Shown: positions 7,205-13,878 of the stretch, piece after piece | Numbering within the stretch: position 1 is the stretch's first letter | Layout of the letters: the number at the start of each line of letters is the position of its first letter | NCBI GenBank assembly: GCA_040414495.1 | Contig: JBEDUI010000031.1 | Span: 1-23,144 of the forward strand | Direction of reading: 5' to 3' | Source: DATAVB01 sp040414495 | Lineage (GTDB): Bacteria; Actinomycetota; Actinomycetes; Mycobacteriales; QHCD01 | DNA: 23,144 bases | The notes under the pieces: model-generated | Database searches by the model: none | What the model saw: the letters and a program-made list of their open reading frames with translations, nothing else | What the model was told of the DNA's origin: nothing | Position numbers and translations under genes: made by a program

Positions 7205-7234
7205 GACAGGCCGGGAGAGCCACACTCGGGCCGG

Positions 7235-8815
7235 CTACTCCCACTCGATGGTGCCCGGCGGCTTGCTCGTGATGTCGAGGGCGACCCGGTTGATCTCGGG
7301 CACCTCGTTGGTGATCCGGGCCGAGATCCGGGCCAGCACGTCGTACGGCAGCCGGGACCAGTCGGCCGTCATGGCGTCTTCGCTGGAGACCGGTCGCAGC
7401 ACGATCGGGTGGCCGTAGGTCCGCCCGTCGCCCTGCACGCCGACCGACCGTACGTCGGCCAGCAGCACGACCGGACACTGCCAGATCTCGCCATCCAGAC
7501 CGGCGGCGGTGAGCTCGGCCCGGGCGATCGCGTCGGCGGCGCGCAGGGTATCGAGCCGCCCCCGCGTCACCTCACCGACGATCCGGATGCCCAGACCCGG
7601 TCCGGGGAACGGCTGCCGCGCGACCATCGCCTCGGGCAGGCCGAGTTGCCGGCCGACCTGCCGTACCTCGTCCTTGAACAGTGTGCGCAGCGGCTCGACC
7701 AACTCGAAGTTCAGGTCGTCCGGCAGACCGCCGACATTGTGATGCGACTTGATGTTCGCGGTGCCGGTACCGCCGCCGGACTCGACCACGTCGGGGTAGA
7801 GCGTGCCTTGCACCAGGTACGCCGTCTCCCCCGCTTTGGCGTCGCCGAAGACCCGAGCCTCGGCCGCCTCGAAGGTACGGATGAACTCGCGTCCGACGAT
7901 CTTGCGCTTTTCCTCGGGGTCGCGGACCCCTTCCAGAGCGCCGAGGAACTGATCGGAGGCGTCGACTACGTCCAGGACGTCGAACACGGCCTCGAAATCG
8001 CGCCGGACCTGCTCGGTCTCGCCCAGACGCATCATCCCGTGGTCGACATAGACACAGGTCAGCCGGTCGCCGATGGCGCGCTGCACGAGCGCGGCGGCCA
8101 CGGCGGAATCGACACCCCCGGACAACGCGCAGATCGCCCGGCCAGCGCCGATTTGGGCCCGGATCCGTTCGACCTGTTCATCGACCACGTTCTCGGTCGT
8201 CCACAGTGGACTGATGCCGGCAATGTCGTACAGGAAATGCTCCAGCACCCGCTGCCCGTACGGGGAATGCACGACCTCGGGGTGGAACTGCACCCCGGCC
8301 AGTCGCTCACCGACACACTCGAAGGCCGCCACCGGCGCGTCCGCGCTGCTCGCGGTGACAGTGAATCCCTCCGGCGCCGCGGTCACCGCGTCGCCGTGCG
8401 ACATCCAGACCTGATGCGATTCCGGCGCGCCGCCGAACAGCCGACTATCCATAGTGGACAACTGCAGTGTGGTCGGCCCGTACTCGGAACGGCCGGTGCG
8501 GCTGACCGTGCCGCCGAGCGCCTGGGCCATCAGCTGGAAGCCGTAACAGATTCCGAAAACCGGAACCCCGGCGGTGAACATCTCGGCGGCGATGCTCGGC
8601 GCGCCCTCGGTGTAGACGCTGGCCGGTCCACCGGAGAGGATCACGGCGGCCGGATTGCGGTCCAGCAGCTCCTTCACGTCGGCCGTATGCGGCACGATCT
8701 CGGAGTACACGTGGGCCTCACGGACCCGACGCGCGATCAACTGCGCATACTGGGCGCCGTAGTCGACCACCAGCACCACCTGGCGCTCCGCCGCATCGTC
8801 CACGACACCGCTCAT
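7235..8815 (-). CDS. guaA: GMP synthase (glutamine-hydrolysing)
   Basis: This enzyme converts XMP, ATP and glutamine to GMP in the cytosol, the last step of guanine nucleotide synthesis. The 526-residue protein is full length. Residues 14-200 form the class I glutamine amidotransferase domain with nucleophile C90 in GICYG and the H178/E180 pair in FHPEV. The ATP pyrophosphatase domain follows, with the P-loop SGGVDS at 232-237, and the C-terminal dimerisation domain ends in the canonical KPPGTIEWE. The start is the ATG at 8815. The gene is divergent from the corA-like gene across 77 bases and converges on the split SHOCT-like gene. Its substrate is made by guaB2 in the same window. No clear terminator follows, but a palindromic element lies 90 bases past the stop. 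Confidence 0.97.
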   Translation of the reverse strand: MSGVVDDAAERQVVLVVDYGAQYAQLIARRVREAHVYSEIVPHTADVKELLDRNPAAVILSGGPASVYTEGAPSIAAEMFTAGVPVFGICYGFQLMAQALGGTVSRTGRSEYGPTTLQLSTMDSRLFGGAPESHQVWMSHGDAVTAAPEGFTVTASSADAPVAAFECVGERLAGVQFHPEVVHSPYGQRVLEHFLYDIAGISPLWTTENVVDEQVERIRAQIGAGRAICALSGGVDSAVAAALVQRAIGDRLTCVYVDHGMMRLGETEQVRRDFEAVFDVLDVVDASDQFLGALEGVRDPEEKRKIVGREFIRTFEAAEARVFGDAKAGETAYLVQGTLYPDVVESGGGTGTANIKSHHNVGGLPDDLNFELVEPLRTLFKDEVRQVGRQLGLPEAMVARQPFPGPGLGIRIVGEVTRGRLDTLRAADAIARAELTAAGLDGEIWQCPVVLLADVRSVGVQGDGRTYGHPIVLRPVSSEDAMTADWSRLPYDVLARISARITNEVPEINRVALDITSKPPGTIEWE

Positions 8816-8892
8816 CGTTCAACCCACCAGCACGCTTGCATACCGTGGAGCCTACCGACGGCCGGCCGGGTGCCGCGTGCGAGGAGGAATGG

Positions 8893-9888
8893 ATGACCAA
8901 GCAGCCCGCGACGCCGACTGTCCGCACCCGGATGTGGCGCGATGGCAAGCTGCATGCGCAGGACTTCCCACTGGACCGGGTTTCCGATCAGCTGCAACAC
9001 CCGGGCTGCCTGGTGTGGGCCGACGTGGTTGGCGACGACAACGGCACGCTGGACCGGATCGCCAACGAGTTGGGCCTGGACCCGCACGCCGTCGAGGACG
9101 CGGTCAGCGCGCACGAGCGGCCCAAGCTCGACCGGTACGACGGCTACCTCTTCCTCAATACGCATGCGGTCTCCTTCGACCGGCTGACCGGCGCGCTGGA
9201 CACGATCAAGATCTCCGCGTTCATCACCGAAACAGCGCTGATCACCGTGCACCGGCGGCCCGTGCTCGACATGCTGGGGCTGATCGACCAGTGGGACTCG
9301 GCGCCGGAGATCCTGCAGTACGGCGTCCCGGGCCTGCTGCACGGTCTGCTGGACGCCGTGGTGGACAGCCACTTCGACGCGGTACAGGCGTTGGACGACG
9401 AGATCGAGGGGCTGGAGGACCTGCTCTTCGACGACCGGATGCACGGCAAGCAAATTCAGATGCGTACCTTCGCCCTGCGCAAAAGCCTGGTCCGGCTGCG
9501 CCGGGTCGTACTGCCGATGCGCGAAGTGATCAACACGATGATGCGCCGCGACTACCACGTGCTGAACCCGGCGCTGATGCCGTATTACCAGGACGTCTAC
9601 GACCACGTGCTGCGCGCCTCGGAGTGGACCGAGAGCCTGCGCGACATGGTCGCGACCGTCTTCGAGACCAACCTGTCGCTGCAGGACGCCCGGCTCAACA
9701 ACGTGATGAAGAAGCTGACCAGTTGGGCCGCCATCATCGCGGTGCCGACCGCGGTCACCGGCTTCTACGGGCAGAACGTGCCCTACCCCGGCGTCGGCCG
9801 CGAATGGGGTTTCTGGATCAGCTCGGTCATCATCGTCGCGGTCGCGGTCGCGTTGTACGCCGGCTTCCGCAAACGCGGCTGGCTCTAG
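8893..9888 (+). CDS. corA: CorA-family divalent metal ion transporter (GQN variant)
   Basis: This 331-residue protein should form a pentameric inner-membrane channel for Mg2+ or a related divalent cation. The long acidic/helical cytoplasmic part (about 1-260) contains typical CorA segments such as the DDEIEGLEDLLFDD and LRKSLVRLRRVVLPMRE helices. Two C-terminal membrane helices follow, with a basic KRGWL tail. The loop between them, where the classic selectivity motif is GMN, reads GFYGQNVPYP, so GQN sits at 293-295. A polar substitution at this key position may mean altered ion preference or a distinct subfamily. The ATG at 8893 has GAGGAGG five bases upstream, better than the in-frame TTG at 8836. 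The fold is certain, the ion is not. Confidence 0.92.
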   Translation: MTKQPATPTVRTRMWRDGKLHAQDFPLDRVSDQLQHPGCLVWADVVGDDNGTLDRIANELGLDPHAVEDAVSAHERPKLDRYDGYLFLNTHAVSFDRLTGALDTIKISAFITETALITVHRRPVLDMLGLIDQWDSAPEILQYGVPGLLHGLLDAVVDSHFDAVQALDDEIEGLEDLLFDDRMHGKQIQMRTFALRKSLVRLRRVVLPMREVINTMMRRDYHVLNPALMPYYQDVYDHVLRASEWTESLRDMVATVFETNLSLQDARLNNVMKKLTSWAAIIAVPTAVTGFYGQNVPYPGVGREWGFWISSVIIVAVAVALYAGFRKRGWL

Positions 9889-10266
9889 CCCACTCTCGTC
9901 CGCAGTCCGCGATCCGCAGTCCGCAGTCCGCAGTCCGCAGTCCGCAGTCCGCAGTCCGCAGTCCGCAGTCCGCAGTCCGCACCAGCGAACACCGGCCGCA
10001 CCGGTCGGGTTTCTCCGCGTCATTCGCTGGCCGACACCGGTCATTTCCCGGCTGTCGCATGAGCACTGTCCACTGTCACCGTCCTCTGTGGTCACGCGCT
10101 CTATTGCCCATTCGGGCACTGCCCGATTTGTGACTCGTGGGACGTCGAAAAAATATTGCTGAGAAATCTTCGGTTTGCGCGTCATGCCCGCGACGAGCGT
10201 CGGTCTCATCATCGGCCGACGTAATCGCAGCGCCCATTCGTCCGGGCGAGACAGGAGTGGTAAGCC
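9889..10266. other. Spacer with heptamer array and an AT-rich patch
   Basis: This 378-base spacer holds no gene. It contains the (CGCAGTC)n array at 9901-9977, a small hairpin CGGGCA-C-TGCCCG at 10113-10125, and a short AT-rich patch near 10148-10157. TTGTGA at 10128-10133 and AATATT at 10152-10157 are 18 bases apart and could be a promoter for the GGDEF-like gene, but the match is weak. Confidence 0.5.
9901..9977. repeat. Heptanucleotide tandem array (CGCAGTC)11
   Basis: Eleven 7-bp units run without interruption: unit 1 at 9901-9907, a variant CGCGATC at 9908-9914, and nine identical CGCAGTC units at 9915-9977. The array begins 12 bases after the corA-like stop and ends about 290 bases before the next start. 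Perfect short units of this number are prone to slippage, so copy number may vary between strains. Confidence 0.95.
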
Positions 10267-11349
10267 GTGGCACGCGGACTCACCGCCGGAGCCTTCTTCC
10301 TGGGCTGTGTCGACCGTTCGGGACAGATCCTTTCGGTCGACGAAACAGCAACCGCCTCCGGGCGGGCGGGACAGAGCGTTCTTAATCTCGTCATTCCCAC
10401 CGAGCATCCAGCCGTCGCTGGTTTGCTGGCCGACCGGTCCTGGCGAGGTGTACGGGTGTTACGAATCACTGTTCCCGGCTTTGCCGGCCCGACCGTATTG
10501 ATAGCCGCCGCCGCGCAACGCGTGGTCGATGTGGCAATGCTGATGCTTTATCCCAAGGAAGATCTGCTGCTGTCGCGGGATTTCCAGCAGTTGTTCGAGG
10601 CCGCCGATCAAGGCGTATGGGCATTTGCCCGCGACCGTACGCCGCTTTTCACCAACTCACGAATGGCCCGGATGGCGCATTGTGGACCGCAGGATCTTTT
10701 GTTAAAGCCGGCCGATTTCCTTCCCCCAGAAGGCTTTGCCGACGGCGTGACGCTGCGACGCGCCGACGGCGGCTCAATACCGGGCAAGACCTCGACCGTT
10801 CCCATTGCGACTGCCGACAACGATCCACTTGCGACACTCCTGCTCGTAGATGACGCCGAACCTCCGGCCACAGCCCTGCGCCTGGCCCGGACCCGATTGC
10901 ACGATCCGTTGACCGGGTTGCCGAATCGAACCTATCTGGCGCATCGTCTTTCCCAGGAGCAGCAGCAGAATCCCTCCGGCAACGGCCGCGGTTACGCGAT
11001 CGTGCTGTGTAACCTGCGCGGATTTGCCATGTTCAACAAGCAGTACGGCGAGGCCCGCGGCGATCAATTGCTCGGCGCGGTCGCGGACCGGCTGCGTCTG
11101 CTCATTCCGCCGCCGCATTTCCTGGCCCGGTTGAACAAGGACGAATTCGTCGTCACCTGTCCCCGACTGCCCTCTGTGGACATTGCCCGGGACGTAGCCC
11201 AGCGGCTACGCAAGGCTTTCACCGCGCTCGTTACGTTCGATGACATCGATTACCAAGCCCGACTCTCCTGCGGCATCGCATTCCGAAAGGACGGCCAGTA
11301 TGAGGATTTGGACACTCTGGTCGCCGAAGCATCCCGGGAAGCGCATTGA
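10267..11349 (+). CDS. PAS-like/GGDEF-domain protein with degenerate active site
   Basis: This 360-residue cytosolic protein belongs to the diguanylate cyclase fold family. Residues 1-190 look like one or two PAS-type sensory folds (FFLGCVDRSGQILSV; a later segment LFEAADQGVWAFARDRTPLFTNSRMARMA). The GGDEF domain begins with the usual HDPLTGLPNR near 215. The catalytic signature reads LNKDEF instead of GGDEF: the two glycines are N-K while D-E-F is kept. Loss of these glycines normally weakens or abolishes c-di-GMP synthesis, so it may act as a GTP or c-di-GMP sensor or be inactive. The start is the GTG at 10267, with AGGAG about nine bases upstream. There is no EAL domain and no membrane helix is obvious. 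It converges on the HD-domain gene. Confidence 0.82.
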   Translation: MARGLTAGAFFLGCVDRSGQILSVDETATASGRAGQSVLNLVIPTEHPAVAGLLADRSWRGVRVLRITVPGFAGPTVLIAAAAQRVVDVAMLMLYPKEDLLLSRDFQQLFEAADQGVWAFARDRTPLFTNSRMARMAHCGPQDLLLKPADFLPPEGFADGVTLRRADGGSIPGKTSTVPIATADNDPLATLLLVDDAEPPATALRLARTRLHDPLTGLPNRTYLAHRLSQEQQQNPSGNGRGYAIVLCNLRGFAMFNKQYGEARGDQLLGAVADRLRLLIPPPHFLARLNKDEFVVTCPRLPSVDIARDVAQRLRKAFTALVTFDDIDYQARLSCGIAFRKDGQYEDLDTLVAEASREAH

Positions 11350-11368
11350 CTGTACGAGCGGGGCCGAT

Positions 11369-12019
11369 TTAAGCGTCAGGTCGAATCCAGCGGCGTTCTT
11401 CCGCCGCGTCGATAATCTCAGCGCTGGCTTTACCAATAACGCTTGAGGCTTCAGGAATGGCGTATTTGCGTTCCCGGATCATCGACGCGGTAATTCCAGG
11501 TGTCTGCCAGGTACCGCCGCCGGCCATCCAGTTCAGCAGGTCCGGCTGGAATCGGTCCATCGCCTTGGCGAATTTGGCCTCCGGCGTTTTCCGTTCCTCG
11601 AATTCGTCCCACAACGCGCGCAGGTGCACCGCCTGGTCGGCCGGCAGCAACGCGAACAGCCGATCGGCGGCGGATTCTTCCCGGTCGGCCTGACCGGCTG
11701 CTCCAGCCAGGTCGTACAGCGGCGTATCACCGGCATAGATTTCGATCAGGTCGTGTACGACGACGAGCTCGATGGTGTGACCGACATCGATCGGGGTGTC
11801 GGCGTATTCGGCCAGCAGGATGACCATCAGCGCCAGATGCCAGGAATGCTCGGCGTCATTCTCCCGCCGGTTGGCCGCCACCAGCGGAGAGCGCCGGATA
11901 ATCGCCTTCATCCGGTCGCATTCGATGATGAAATCCAACTGTTCGCGCAGCCGCCCGGTGATCGCATCGGGCAACGGCCGGGCCGCCGACAGCAATGTCT
12001 CGTCAGTCATGGCGCCCAT
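11369..12019 (-). CDS. HD-domain phosphohydrolase, YfbR/HDDC2-like
   Basis: This 216-residue protein is a metal-dependent HD hydrolase, probably a nucleotidase of the YfbR/HDDC2 type that removes the 5'-phosphate of deoxynucleoside monophosphates. The metal ligands are in place: H58 in NDAEHSWHLAL, the H89-D90 pair in VVVHDLIEIYAGD, and D155 in AKAMDRFQPD. The ATG at 12019 and another three codons later (12010) are both possible; neither has a strong ribosome binding site. It lies 18 bases below the glycerophosphodiesterase gene on the same strand and is probably co-transcribed with it. Fold and metal site are clear; the exact nucleotide substrate is inferred from the family. Confidence 0.85.
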   Translation of the reverse strand: MGAMTDETLLSAARPLPDAITGRLREQLDFIIECDRMKAIIRRSPLVAANRRENDAEHSWHLALMVILLAEYADTPIDVGHTIELVVVHDLIEIYAGDTPLYDLAGAAGQADREESAADRLFALLPADQAVHLRALWDEFEERKTPEAKFAKAMDRFQPDLLNWMAGGGTWQTPGITASMIRERKYAIPEASSVIGKASAEIIDAAEERRWIRPDA

Positions 12020-12037
12020 CGTGACATCACCAATCGG

Positions 12038-12724
12038 CTACCAGCTCGCAATTCGGTTCGGGTGGTCGGTGGTGACCGCCTCGACCTCCAGCTGGGCGGC
12101 CCGGTGCAGGGCCTGCGGGTCGTTCACCGGCCAGGCGTCGACCGCGATACTGGCCGCGTGGCAAGCCGCCATCAGCTCCGGGCCCAATTCCGCGATGCCC
12201 AGACACAGCAGGCTGGCCCCAACCGCCTGCGCCCGAGACACGGCGTCGGCCGGCGCATCCGGCATGATGAGCCCCCGCCGCAGCTGCGGCAGTTCGCTGG
12301 CCAACGCCGTCACGATCACCGGGTCGAACGAGGCCACCGTCACCCGGCCGGCCAGCGGCCGCTTCCCGGCCAGCTCGACCAACGGCTCGATCGCCGCCAA
12401 TTCCTTCACCTCGGCCTGCACCGGCAACATGACCGCATCCAGCACCTCGGCGAATGTCGGAATCCGTTCGCCGTCGCCGGCATCGAGTTCGCGGACCTCC
12501 TGCAGGCTGAACGACGCCAGCGGGCCGTGACCATTGGTCGTGCGCTCGAGCGTGGCATCGTGCAGGACGACCAACTGCTGGTCGGCGGTGACCCGCAGGT
12601 CCAGCTCCACCTCGTCCGCGCCGACGAGCTGCGCCCGTACGAACGAACGCAGTGTGTTCTCCGGCTCGAGGGCCCGGGCTCCGCGGTGTCCAATGATGCG
12701 AGGACCATCGTGCTCCGGCGGCAT
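12038..12724 (-). CDS. Glycerophosphodiester phosphodiesterase
   Basis: This 228-residue enzyme hydrolyses glycerophosphodiesters to glycerol-3-phosphate and an alcohol, using a TIM barrel and a divalent metal. Family motifs appear in order: the H13-R14 pair in GHRGA, E22-N-T in PENT, E40 and D42 in VELDLRVTAD, H55-D56 in LHDATLERTTNG, then EVK in the middle barrel and a DAWPVND segment near the end. There is no signal peptide, so it is likely cytosolic. The ATG at 12724 has CGGAG about eight bases upstream. It is first in a two-gene unit with the HD hydrolase and divergent from the inositol-monophosphatase-family gene. Confidence 0.92.
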   Translation of the reverse strand: MPPEHDGPRIIGHRGARALEPENTLRSFVRAQLVGADEVELDLRVTADQQLVVLHDATLERTTNGHGPLASFSLQEVRELDAGDGERIPTFAEVLDAVMLPVQAEVKELAAIEPLVELAGKRPLAGRVTVASFDPVIVTALASELPQLRRGLIMPDAPADAVSRAQAVGASLLCLGIAELGPELMAACHAASIAVDAWPVNDPQALHRAAQLEVEAVTTDHPNRIASW

Positions 12725-12767
12725 CGTGTGACTCCGATCGCTGGCGGCGTACCCGAGGACGGCATGG

Positions 12768-12783
12768 TGTCACGATGCTGACA
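12768..12783. promoter_or_regulatory. Small palindrome in a divergent spacer
   Basis: TGTCA at 12768-12772 and TGACA at 12779-12783 flank a 6-base centre in the 84-base spacer between the glycerophosphodiesterase and inositol-monophosphatase genes. A wider pair, CGTGTGA at 12725 and TCACACG at 12784, brackets the spacer. Either could be an operator; evidence is by position only. Confidence 0.3.
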
Positions 12784-12808
12784 TCACACGACGAAGGAGC
12801 ACCAGCGA

Positions 12809-13603
12809 ATGGCGTCGATCGACACTGCTGACACCGAGGACGTACGCGAATTGCTGGAGTTGGCCGAGAGTGCCGCCCGCGCCGCCGGCAATGAGTTGCT
12901 GCGCCGGTACGGCCGGATCGAGGGGCTGTCGACCAAGTCGTCCCAGACCGATCCGGTCAGTGACGCCGACCGCGCCTCCGAGGCGCTGCTGGTCCGGCTG
13001 CTGCTGGCCGAACGTCCCGGCGACGGCATCCTCGGCGAGGAGGGCACCAACCGGCCGAGCAACACCGGCGTCACCTGGGTCATCGATCCGCTCGACGGGA
13101 CGGTCAACTACCTGTACGGCCTCGGGTCCTGGACGGTGAGCGTGGCAGCCGAGGATGCCGACGGGACGCTGATCGGCGTTGTGCACGACCCGTTGACCAA
13201 ACGCGCCTTCACCGGGATCCGCGGCGTCGGCGCGTGGCTGGATGGCAAGCCGATCCAGGTCAACGACCCCGTGCCGGTCGAGCGCGCACTGTTGGCCACC
13301 GGCTTTTCGTACGACGCCAGCCGGCGGATGGCCCAGGCCGAGCTGATCACCGAGTTGCTCGGTCACGTCCGCGATGTACGCCGCATCGGTTCGGCCGCCC
13401 TGGACCTGTGCTTGGTCGCCGCCGGGATGGTGGACGCGTACCTGGAGGAGGACGCCAACCACTGGGACTGGGCTGCCGGAGCGCTGATCGTGCAGGCCGC
13501 CGGTGGGCTGATCACAGAGGTCACGCCGACGGGCGGCAAATCCGGCATCCTCGCCAGCGGCCCGACCCTGCACCCCGAGCTGCTGGCCCTCCTGCCGCAC
13601 TGA
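12809..13603 (+). CDS. Inositol-monophosphatase-family phosphatase
   Basis: This 264-residue Mg2+-dependent phosphatase has all family motifs: GEEG at 76-79, the metal-binding DPLDGT at 93-98 and WDWAAG at 219-224. Actinobacterial members include inositol-1-phosphate phosphatases (SuhB/ImpA), histidinol-phosphate phosphatase HisN and CysQ-like nucleotidases, and I cannot separate these here. An inositol-1-phosphate role would feed mycothiol or phosphatidylinositol synthesis; HisN would serve histidine synthesis, though no his genes are nearby. The ATG at 12809 has AAGGAG about 10 bases upstream. It is a single gene converging on guaB3. Confidence 0.9.
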   Translation: MASIDTADTEDVRELLELAESAARAAGNELLRRYGRIEGLSTKSSQTDPVSDADRASEALLVRLLLAERPGDGILGEEGTNRPSNTGVTWVIDPLDGTVNYLYGLGSWTVSVAAEDADGTLIGVVHDPLTKRAFTGIRGVGAWLDGKPIQVNDPVPVERALLATGFSYDASRRMAQAELITELLGHVRDVRRIGSAALDLCLVAAGMVDAYLEEDANHWDWAAGALIVQAAGGLITEVTPTGGKSGILASGPTLHPELLALLPH

Positions 13604-13637
13604 CCGAGTCCCCACCAAAAGCGACCCAGCCTCAGCC

Positions 13638-13712
13638 ACTCCGCCCAGAACATTGACGCTCCGCCCAGAACGTGCCGCGCCACACAAAAACGTTGCCGCG
13701 CCACACAAAACC
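13638..13712. repeat. Two short tandem repeats abutting palindromic element
   Basis: ACTCCGCCCAGAAC is duplicated at about 13638 and 13658 (20-bp period). GCCGCGCCACACAAAA is then duplicated at about 13674 and 13695 (21-bp period). The last unit leads into CGTTG, which is both the start of a further unit and the edge of the palindromic element at 13713, the same arrangement as at the other copy. Confidence 0.75.
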
Positions 13713-13790
13713 GTTGTTGATCATGAAGTTAGTCGACACAGAGTCGGCGTGTCGCCGACGTGTCGTGCAGCTAACGCCATGATCAACAAC
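13713..13790. repeat. Nested palindromic element, copy 2
   Basis: A 78-nt element with 20-nt arms (13713-13732 and 13771-13790, 18 of 20 complementary) containing TTGATCATG. Inside is a second hairpin: CGACAC at 13734, GTCGGCG at 13743, loop TGT, CGCCGAC at 13753, GTGTCG at 13760. The whole element can fold into one long nested stem. It matches the copy at 7068-7144 in arms, core and orientation. It lies between convergent genes, 88 bases short of the guaB3 stop. Confidence 0.88.
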
Positions 13791-13825
13791 GGGAAGGAGC
13801 CGGGCAGTCAACGCCCGGGCCGTAC

Positions 13826-13862
13826 AACAAAAAGCGCCCCCAGCCACGAAAACTGGGGGCGC
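13826..13862 (-). terminator. Intrinsic terminator of guaB2-guaB3
   Basis: GCGCCCCCAG at 13834-13843 and CTGGGGGCGC at 13853-13862 form a perfect 10-bp GC stem with a 9-nt loop. Read on the minus strand it lies 16 bases past the guaB3 stop and is followed by TTTTTGTTGT, a proper T-tract. Confidence 0.9.
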
Positions 13863-13878
13863 CGCGGACGACCGAGCG

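Noticed and set aside
7103..8896. 597-codon open frame opposite guaA
   Set aside because: It is the antisense shadow of guaA in high-GC DNA, with no domain or ribosome binding site. Similar long shadows occur opposite guaB2, guaB3, corA and groEL1 and were dropped for the same reason.
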